A DNA stretch of 11,143 bases from assembly GCA_009775375.1 (NCBI GenBank), contig VSPO01000113.1:1-11143 (forward strand), read 5' to 3'. A program made the translations under genes and the position numbers. Positions within the stretch are counted from its first letter, which is position 1. Every line of letters starts with the position of its first letter. Below are positions 1 through 5,260 of the stretch, one piece after another. Below the pieces are notes generated by a model. That model did no database searches. It worked only from the letters and a program-made list of their open reading frames with translations, and was not told the origin of the DNA. The stretch comes from Muribaculaceae bacterium (GTDB lineage Bacteria > Bacteroidota > Bacteroidia > Bacteroidales > Muribaculaceae).

Positions 1-140
1 TCATAACTGTATCTTACCTTGGTATTATGCAAAAACCGTGCCAACATATGTACATTAATTTTTAGTAGATACTTATTGAACAATTCCTATCATCGGTAAT
101 GTCTTTGCCTGATTTCTGTTGACTGTGAGAAGTTGTTTTA

Positions 141-197
141 CCCTGAAAAAAGTTGCCTCATAGACTGCCATAGTCTACGAGGCAACTTTTTTCAGGG
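141..197. terminator. Strong 26-bp hairpin, probable bidirectional terminator
   Basis: Arms 141-166 and 172-197 pair along 26 positions with one A-C mismatch (160/178), around a 5-nt loop (gccat). The outer 19 bp are perfect. The left arm contains A6 (146-151) and the right arm T6 (187-192), so either strand would give a stem followed by U-rich RNA, the usual design of a factor-independent terminator serving both directions. No gene lies between position 1 and the hairpin, so it presumably ends a transcript coming from before the window and insulates pgeF. A small mobile inverted-repeat element is an alternative that only genome-wide copy number can test. Confidence 0.75.
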
Positions 198-227
198 AAA
201 GAATAAGGTTCGGATTTAAAATGTTTC

Positions 228-324
228 TGTTCCGATTTTGAAAAGTTTTGTTTTGTTTTGAAAAATCAAAGTGTTCTGATTTGAAATTTTTTGTTCCGAT
301 TTTGAAAATTTTGTTCCGATTCGG
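228..324. repeat. Degenerate ~20-bp direct repeats (minisatellite-like)
   Basis: Five related units start at 228, 249, 272, 292 and 312, giving spacings of 21, 23, 20 and 20 bp. The best unit is tgttccgattttgaaaa (228-244 and 292-308). The copy at 249 has lost a base and changed two, the copy at 272 has a C-to-T change and a missing T, and the last copy is truncated into ttcgg. The block is much richer in A+T than the flanking genes. It is non-coding as far as I can see. Possible roles are a slipped-strand relic, a protein-binding array, or part of a dispersed intergenic element. Confidence 0.6.
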
Positions 325-374
325 TCGGTAGCCATTAGTTTTTTAGGCTTTGGTCGTTGGGTTCGTTGGGGGGA

Positions 375-393
375 CCACGGCTTTTGGCCGTGG
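375..393. repeat. 7-bp GC-rich inverted repeat
   Basis: ccacggc (375-381) and gccgtgg (387-393) form a perfect 7-bp stem around ttttg. No U-tract follows on either strand, so a terminator is unlikely. It directly follows a 9-bp tandem duplication at 354-371. It may be part of a dispersed repetitive (REP-like) element, which is inference only. Confidence 0.45.
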
Positions 394-403
394 AACAGTA
401 ATG

Positions 404-476
404 CCATCCGGCGGTGTTTTTCCGTTTTTCGATTTGGTTGTTTTGAGCTATTATGGGAAAGAAGGGAGCCGGATGG
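404..476. repeat. Long-range 9-bp inverted repeat
   Basis: ccatccggc (404-412) is the exact reverse complement of gccggatgg (468-476). The 55 nt between them include pyrimidine-rich and purine-rich segments that could extend pairing weakly. It lies just upstream of the pgeF promoter and before its predicted start site, so it is more likely a DNA-level or repeat-element feature than a leader RNA. Confidence 0.35.
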
Positions 477-527
477 GAGTGCAAAGATAGCTACAGGAAA
501 GGAAGGAGATGTGTTATTTTGAGGAAT

Positions 528-558
528 TTTGATTTTACGTTGAAATGATGTATATTTG
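528..558 (+). promoter_or_regulatory. Bacteroidota-type promoter of pgeF
   Basis: A -33 box TTTG (528-531) is separated by 19 bp from a -7 box TATATTTG (551-558). This matches the Bacteroidota sigma-ABfr consensus TTTG-N19-21-TAnnTTTG at every fixed position. Transcription should begin near 563-566, leaving a leader of about 20 nt before the ATG at 585. That leader contains a three-codon frame (ATG CTG ATA TGA, 572-583) ending one base before the pgeF start. Confidence 0.75.
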
Positions 559-584
559 CAATTGATAATCAATGCTGATATGAT

Positions 585-1295
585 ATGACTGAACGTTTTG
601 GATTTAAGACGCTGATAAATGAAGACGAGGTCTTCGGACTTTGTGTATTCCCCGTTGGCAGTAATAACTTCGATGAATTCTCCAATGAGCAGACTGCCCT
701 TACTCCCAAGCAAACACATTCCCTTAATGTAGGAATCGTGGAGTATCCATGGGAAACGTTTGAGGATACGGATGCCCTTGTGACATTCAGGGAGGATTGC
801 CCGATCGGAGTGTGCACAGCCGACTGCGTGCCTATTCTTTTATATGCGCCCGACATCAAAGGGGCAGCTGCCGTGCATGCCGGATGGCGAGGCTCTCTCG
901 GAGGGATAGTTGACAATACACTGGACATACTGGAAAAACGGGGTGCAGACTTGGGAAAACTGACCGTGGCATTCGGCCCGTCGATCAGTGCCGCAAAGTA
1001 TGAGGTCGACCAAAATCTTGCTGACAAATTTATTGAAGCCGGTTTTTCAGATTGCGTGACCTACCCCGACGGAAATGACAGGAAACCCCATATCGACCTG
1101 CAGGGAGTCAACATAGAGCGACTTATAAGAAGAGGAGTGATCAAGGAGAACATAAAGCCCTCTGACGAATGCACCTTCGACAGCATATTAGAAAACGGCG
1201 TATCCAAGTATCAGAGCTACCGCCGCGACGGGGATAAAGCCGGACGCATGGTGACCGCTATCGGCATGCATCCCGGCATGCATCAAAGACACTAA
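585..1295 (+). CDS. pgeF: Peptidoglycan editing factor / purine nucleoside phosphorylase, PgeF (YfiH, DUF152)
   Basis: This is a cytoplasmic enzyme of the multi-copper-oxidase-like DUF152 family. Family members hydrolyse misincorporated UDP-MurNAc-L-Ser (PgeF) and/or act as adenosine deaminase/purine nucleoside phosphorylase; older annotations say polyphenol oxidase or laccase. At 236 aa it is of normal length. The three zinc ligands are visible as H45 (QTHS), C81 (GVCTADC) and H98 (AVHAGWRG), with spacings of 36 and 17 that equal those of E. coli YfiH (H71, C107, H124). The C-terminal YQSYRRDG motif (209-216) is present. The usual GPCIG-type motif reads GPSIS (131-135), so its cysteine is replaced. 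The C-terminus ends in a short Met/His-rich tail (GMHPGMHQRH) encoded by a direct repeat (1262-1284). Its own promoter lies just upstream, and lepA follows after 75 bp. Family is certain; which substrate dominates in this organism is not. Confidence 0.95.
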   Translation: MTERFGFKTLINEDEVFGLCVFPVGSNNFDEFSNEQTALTPKQTHSLNVGIVEYPWETFEDTDALVTFREDCPIGVCTADCVPILLYAPDIKGAAAVHAGWRGSLGGIVDNTLDILEKRGADLGKLTVAFGPSISAAKYEVDQNLADKFIEAGFSDCVTYPDGNDRKPHIDLQGVNIERLIRRGVIKENIKPSDECTFDSILENGVSKYQSYRRDGDKAGRMVTAIGMHPGMHQRH

Positions 1296-1342
1296 ACACA
1301 ACTTTTTTGGGTCTGCCACGCGGAAATCTCATGATTTTCCCC

Positions 1343-1350
1343 TAATTTTG
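1343..1350 (+). promoter_or_regulatory. Candidate -7 element for lepA
   Basis: TAATTTTG matches the Bacteroidota -7 consensus TAnnTTTG. It sits 20 bp before the lepA ATG, which would give a leader of about 13-16 nt. No TTTG lies 19-21 bp upstream; the nearest (1306-1309) is 33 bp away, so the promoter is incomplete. A weak hairpin (1322-1328 with 1333-1340, one bulge) lies between the pgeF stop and this element and may attenuate read-through. Confidence 0.45.
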
Positions 1351-1370
1351 CATTCGGAAATGAATAGAAG

Positions 1371-3158
1371 ATGAAAAATATAAGAAATTTCTGCATAATA
1401 GCACACATCGACCATGGCAAATCCACCCTTGCCGACCGTCTTCTCGAACGCACCAACACGGTCGTAGGGAAAGACATGGAAAACCAGGTGCTCGACGACA
1501 TGGACCTCGAAAGAGAGCGAGGCATCACGATTAAAAGCCATGCCATACAGATGGACTACGAACTGGGAGGCGAGAAATACGTGCTCAACCTTATCGACAC
1601 TCCGGGACACGTGGACTTCTCCTACGAAGTCTCACGCTCAATCGCCGCCTGCGAAGGAGCTCTTCTAATAGTGGATGCCTCGCAAGGAATACAGGCCCAG
1701 ACCATATCCAACCTCTACATGGCGATAGAGAACGATTTGGAAATCATTCCTGTGGTCAACAAATGCGACCTCGACAGCGCGAAGCCCGAGGAGGTGGAGG
1801 ACCAGATAGTGGACCTACTCGGCTGCGACCACGACGAGATAATCCGGGCAAGCGGGAAGACCGGTCTTGGCATCGACGAAGTGCTTAAGGCCATCGTAGA
1901 AAGAGTTCCTGCGCCAAAAGGAGATCCGCAAGCTCCGTTGCAAGCCTTGATTTTCGACTCCGTGTTCAATCCTTTCAGAGGAATCATCGCATATTTCAAG
2001 ATTGTCAACGGCACGCTCCGCAAAGACGATTTCGTAAAATTCGTCTCAACAGGCAAGGAATACCACGCGGATGAGATAGGAGTGCTGAAGCTCGACATGA
2101 TGCCGAAAAATATGATATCCGCCGGCAATGTCGGCTATATCATCTCAGGAATCAAGACCTCCAAGGAGGTAAAGGTAGGCGACACGATTACCCACGTTGC
2201 CCGTCCCTGCGACAAGGCAATCGAAGGCTTCGAGGAGGTCAAGCCCATGGTCTTCGCCGGAGTATATCCTATCGAGACGGAGGATTTCGAGAATCTTCGC
2301 ACGTCGCTTGAGAAACTGCAACTCAACGACGCCTCGCTGACATTCCAGCCTGAATCTTCGGCCGCCTTGGGATTTGGTTTCCGCTGCGGCTTCCTCGGGC
2401 TGCTGCATATGGAAATCGTGCAGGAACGTCTTGGCAGGGAATTCGACATGGACGTCATAACGACCGTGCCCAACGTATCGTATAAGGTCTACGACAAGAA
2501 AGGGAACTGCATGGAGGTGCACAATCCTTCAGGACTCCCCGAGCCTACCCTTATCGACCATATCGAGGAACCATACATCAGAGCCACGATAATCACCCAA
2601 GCCGACTACATCGGCCCCATAATGACCCTTTGTCTCGGGAAAAGAGGCGAATTGGTGAAACAGGAATATATCTCCGGCAATCGCATGGAAATAACGTTTG
2701 ATATGCCATTGGGAGAGATCGTGATTGACTTCTACGACAAGCTGAAAAGCATTTCCAAAGGTTATGCTTCATTCGACTATCATCTCCACGACTTCAGGGA
2801 ATCAAGACTCGTGAAGCTTGACATTCTGCTCAACGGGGAAAGTGTCGACGCGCTCTCCACTCTGACCCATGCCGACAATGCCGTCAGATTCGGACGCCGA
2901 ATGTGCGAAAAGCTTAAAGAGCTCATTCCTCGCCAGCAATTCGACATTGCAATACAGGCTGCCATTGGTGCCAAAATAATCGCAAGGGAGACCATCAAGG
3001 CAGTCAGGAAGGACGTGACCGCCAAATGCTACGGTGGCGACATATCCCGCAAACGGAAGCTACTGGAGAAGCAAAAGGCAGGGAAAAAACGCATGAAGCA
3101 GATTGGATCTGTCGAAGTGCCACAGAAGGCTTTCCTTGCCGTGCTTAAACTTGATTGA
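1371..3158 (+). CDS. lepA: Elongation factor 4, ribosomal back-translocase GTPase LepA
   Basis: This translational GTPase binds the 70S ribosome, can promote back-translocation, and has a role in 30S biogenesis and in translation under ionic stress. At 595 aa it is full length (E. coli 599). All G motifs are visible: G1 AHIDHGKST (11-19), G2 with RERGITIKS (48-56), G3 DTPGH (76-80), G4 NKCD (130-133) and a G5-like ASGKTG. The G4 motif has Cys where many homologues have Ile, which I recall as common in Bacteroidales. The EF-G-like domains follow, including FRCGFLGLLHMEI. The C-terminal domain specific to EF4 ends in KCYGGDISRKRKLLEKQK and VPQKAFLAVLK, so it is not EF-G or a tetracycline-protection protein. 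The start fits the conserved MKNIRNFCIIAHIDHGKS opening. It may have its own -7 element, or be read from the pgeF promoter. Confidence 0.98.
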   Translation: MKNIRNFCIIAHIDHGKSTLADRLLERTNTVVGKDMENQVLDDMDLERERGITIKSHAIQMDYELGGEKYVLNLIDTPGHVDFSYEVSRSIAACEGALLIVDASQGIQAQTISNLYMAIENDLEIIPVVNKCDLDSAKPEEVEDQIVDLLGCDHDEIIRASGKTGLGIDEVLKAIVERVPAPKGDPQAPLQALIFDSVFNPFRGIIAYFKIVNGTLRKDDFVKFVSTGKEYHADEIGVLKLDMMPKNMISAGNVGYIISGIKTSKEVKVGDTITHVARPCDKAIEGFEEVKPMVFAGVYPIETEDFENLRTSLEKLQLNDASLTFQPESSAALGFGFRCGFLGLLHMEIVQERLGREFDMDVITTVPNVSYKVYDKKGNCMEVHNPSGLPEPTLIDHIEEPYIRATIITQADYIGPIMTLCLGKRGELVKQEYISGNRMEITFDMPLGEIVIDFYDKLKSISKGYASFDYHLHDFRESRLVKLDILLNGESVDALSTLTHADNAVRFGRRMCEKLKELIPRQQFDIAIQAAIGAKIIARETIKAVRKDVTAKCYGGDISRKRKLLEKQKAGKKRMKQIGSVEVPQKAFLAVLKLD

Positions 3159-3255
3159 TGTCTTTGGCGTTGTAATCATGAAGCCGGTCGTTGCCTAACG
3201 CAAGCCGATTACATCCAAAGAATCCGGCAGCGCGAGACATCACGCCGGCCTCGGC
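3156..3255 (+). other. Structured intergenic RNA between lepA and bcp
   Basis: Several complementary segments nest in this 127-bp gap. ctttgg (3162-3167) and tgtaatc (3171-3177) pair with gattaca (3207-3213) and ccaaag (3215-3220), giving 13 bp with a small internal loop. Inside that, cgtt (3189-3192) and aacg (3197-3200) form a short stem with loop gcct. An outer 8-bp helix, tgatgtct (3156-3163) with agacatca (3235-3242), overlaps the lepA stop codon and shares bases with the 13-bp stem. A short gccg/cggc hairpin follows (3244-3255). There is no U-tract, so a classical terminator is doubtful. It may be a processing site, a leader or an imperfect terminator. No -33/-7 promoter is visible. Confidence 0.4.
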
Positions 3256-3285
3256 AATATTATTAACTTCCACTAAGAAAAGACT

Positions 3286-3765
3286 ATGAACATAGGCGAC
3301 AAAATGCCCGACATGCTCGGCAAAGATGCCGAGGGAAAAGATATACGTCTATCTGATTTTCCCGGCAAGAAATTTATTATCTACTTCTATCCCAAAGACA
3401 ACACCCCCGGCTGCACAGCCGAGGCCGTCAGTCTGCGCGACAATTATGAGACACTTCTCAAGATGGGCTACCAGGTGATCGGGGTCAGCAAAGACAGCGA
3501 GGCAAGCCACCAAAAGTTTGCCGCGAAGCACGAGCTCCCCTTCCCTCTCGTGGCCGACACAGACACGTCGTTATGCCAGACGGCAGGGGTTTGGCAGAAA
3601 AAGAAAATGGCCGGCAGGGAATATATGGGCATTGTCCGCACGACATTCGTCTGCGACAACGACGGAACCATCACGGATGTTGTGGCAAAAGTCAACACCA
3701 AGGGAGCAGCCGAACAGCTTTTCGCGCTGCTCGACGGAAGAGGGGCAGTGAACCCAGCACCCTGA
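3286..3765 (+). CDS. bcp: Thioredoxin-dependent peroxiredoxin, BCP/PrxQ family
   Basis: This cytoplasmic thiol peroxidase reduces H2O2 and organic hydroperoxides. At 159 aa with a single AhpC/TSA-type thioredoxin fold it has typical BCP length. The peroxidatic cysteine is C43 in YPKDNTPGCTAEA (35-47), and the conserved active-site arginine lies in GIVRTTF (near R118). The common BCP resolving cysteine five residues after the peroxidatic one (E. coli C45/C50) is Val48 here. The alternative helix-3 resolving position, in KFAAKHE (77-83), holds Ala. The only other cysteines are C97 and C122, so it may work as a 1-Cys enzyme or use C97. There is no signal peptide. The start is the only sensible ATG, 19 nt before the conserved GDKMPD segment ends. 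It lies between lepA and nhaA on the same strand, with structured gaps on both sides. Family assignment is firm. Confidence 0.95.
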   Translation: MNIGDKMPDMLGKDAEGKDIRLSDFPGKKFIIYFYPKDNTPGCTAEAVSLRDNYETLLKMGYQVIGVSKDSEASHQKFAAKHELPFPLVADTDTSLCQTAGVWQKKKMAGREYMGIVRTTFVCDNDGTITDVVAKVNTKGAAEQLFALLDGRGAVNPAP

Positions 3766-3781
3766 GATTGCAAGACATCAA

Positions 3782-3854
3782 ATTATGTTGAACACATTCT
3801 CTAAAGAATCAAACATAATCCATTAACCTCCGTTCCCGGAAATCCGGGAGCGGA
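3782..3854 (+). other. Two hairpins in the bcp-nhaA gap
   Basis: Hairpin one: attatgtt (3782-3789) pairs perfectly with aacataat (3812-3819), with an inner attct/agaat stem around ctaa. Hairpin two is GC-rich: cccgga (3835-3840) with tccggg (3843-3848), extended after a 2-nt internal loop by tccg (3829-3832) with cgga (3851-3854); it ends 15 bp before the nhaA ATG. A-rich then U-rich sequence follows (aaaaattt), weaker than a standard U-tract. They may partly terminate or stabilise the bcp transcript, or form an nhaA leader. I see no promoter between them and nhaA. Confidence 0.45.
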
Positions 3855-3869
3855 AAAATTTATATAATT

Positions 3870-5228
3870 ATGGCAGCGGTATTCTACACCGCGAGAAAAA
3901 CGATCAAAAACCTCACCAACGGCGGCAACGTCCTAATAGTGGCGACAGCCTTGGCACTTTTGGTCGTAAATCTCCCCTTCTCTCGCGATTTCTACAATTC
4001 ACTCTGGACCCACGAACTTGCCCTTCAAATCGGGGAGTTCAACCTCTTCAGCCATCATGGCCATCCCATGAGCGTCATGGCTTTCATCAACGACGCCCTT
4101 ATGGCCGTGTTCTTCTTTTCGGTAGGACTTGAAATAAAAAGAGAGGTGCTCGTCGGAGAGTTATCATCATTCCGGCAGGCACTTTTGCCTATAGTGGCAG
4201 CCATCGGCGGCATGGCCGTGCCCGTGGCCATCTTCTATTTGATGGGGAAAGGGACCGATTATATCGACGGCGCTGCGATTCCTATGGCCACCGACATCGC
4301 CTTTTCACTAGGAGTGTTGGCCATGCTCGGGAAAAGAGTACCTATCGCGCTGAAGATATTCCTTACGACCCTTGCAGTCGTGGACGACATCGGCGGCATC
4401 CTCGTCATTGCCATCTTCTATAGCACAGAAATCAATTATCTTATGCTTCTCATTGCCGGATTCCTCCTTTGCATCCTCGCATTGGGCGGGAAACTGGGAA
4501 TCCAGAGCAAGGTTTTCTATCTTGGCATAGGAGCATTCATATGGTTTCTGTTTCTCAATGCCGGCATACATCCTACGATTGCAGGAGTTTTGATAGCCTT
4601 CTGCGTCCCGGCGATACCTGTCTATGCGCCGAAAAACTACATCAAGACCATCAGAACCAACATCAGCTATTTCGCGCATGAAGACGACGAAAAGCTCGTC
4701 AGCCGCACCATCCTTTCAAACGACCAGCTCAACTGGCTTAAGGAAATAGAGTCTGCTTCCGACAAAGTCATATCGCCTCTCCAGGATATGGAAGACTCGC
4801 TCCACCCGGTGGTCAACTACCTGATTGTCCCGCTCTTTGCGTTCGCCAACGCCGGGATATATTTCGGCGACATGAATTTCGACGCCCTATTCCACAGCGT
4901 TGCCCCTGCCATCATCCTTGGCCTCGTTTTCGGCAAATTCCTCGGAATTTTCATCTTCTCATGGATTTGCATCAAGCTCAAATGGGCACCGATGCCCGAC
5001 CGATGCAACTGGAAGCAATTAGCTTCCGTGGCGGTGCTCGGAGGAATCGGATTCACGGTCTCCCTTTTCATCGCCAACCTCTCATTCGGCACGGTCGACC
5101 CCTACATGTCGCAAATACTCAACAACGCCAAGCTTGGCATTCTCGTCGGCTCATTCCTTGCGGGATTCATAGGCTGGCTACTGCTTCATCTTACGCTCCC
5201 CAAAGAGCCGCATCCGGATGAGGAATAA
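3870..5228 (+). CDS. nhaA: Na+/H+ antiporter NhaA
   Basis: This inner-membrane secondary transporter exchanges internal Na+ (or Li+) for external protons, for sodium tolerance and alkaline pH homeostasis. The ion-binding carboxylates are present: D142 in ATDIAFSLG and the pair D172-D173 in AVVDDIGGI. Their 30-residue spacing equals that of E. coli D133 and D163/D164. The family segment FFFSVGLEIKREVLVGEL is present near residues 80-97, and about a dozen hydrophobic helices are spread through the protein. At 452 aa it is longer than E. coli NhaA (388); the extra length is mainly a charged stretch at about residues 252-310 (IKTIRTNISYFAHEDDEKL onward) before the last helices, as I recall for other Bacteroidota NhaA. 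The start at 3870 is supported by the hairpin just upstream and lack of another in-frame start. The C10 protease gene starts 32 bp downstream with no visible promoter between, so they may share a transcript. Confidence 0.96.
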   Translation: MAAVFYTARKTIKNLTNGGNVLIVATALALLVVNLPFSRDFYNSLWTHELALQIGEFNLFSHHGHPMSVMAFINDALMAVFFFSVGLEIKREVLVGELSSFRQALLPIVAAIGGMAVPVAIFYLMGKGTDYIDGAAIPMATDIAFSLGVLAMLGKRVPIALKIFLTTLAVVDDIGGILVIAIFYSTEINYLMLLIAGFLLCILALGGKLGIQSKVFYLGIGAFIWFLFLNAGIHPTIAGVLIAFCVPAIPVYAPKNYIKTIRTNISYFAHEDDEKLVSRTILSNDQLNWLKEIESASDKVISPLQDMEDSLHPVVNYLIVPLFAFANAGIYFGDMNFDALFHSVAPAIILGLVFGKFLGIFIFSWICIKLKWAPMPDRCNWKQLASVAVLGGIGFTVSLFIANLSFGTVDPYMSQILNNAKLGILVGSFLAGFIGWLLLHLTLPKEPHPDEE

Positions 5229-5260
5229 TAGATTATGCAACCAAGTTAACTCAACATCTT

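Larger units (their letters stand above)
198..584. other. Non-coding stretch between terminator and pgeF
   Basis: No gene is supported here. The stretch contains, in order: an AT-rich block of degenerate ~20-bp direct repeats (228-324), a 9-bp tandem duplication (tcgttgggt at 354-362, then tcgttgggg at 363-371), a 7-bp inverted repeat (375-393), a longer-range 9-bp inverted repeat (404-412 with 468-476), and the pgeF promoter (528-558). The long open frame on the minus strand (216-719) runs through the repeats and into pgeF in antisense and reads as low-complexity K/N/Q/T sequence, so I do not call it as a gene. The first 140 bases of the window also show no gene or recognisable signal. Confidence 0.6.

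Noticed and set aside
216..719. 167-aa open frame on the minus strand across the pgeF upstream region
   Set aside because: It runs antisense into pgeF and its C-terminal part is made by the AT-rich repeat block; composition is low-complexity and it would cross the pgeF promoter. It is better explained as a chance frame.
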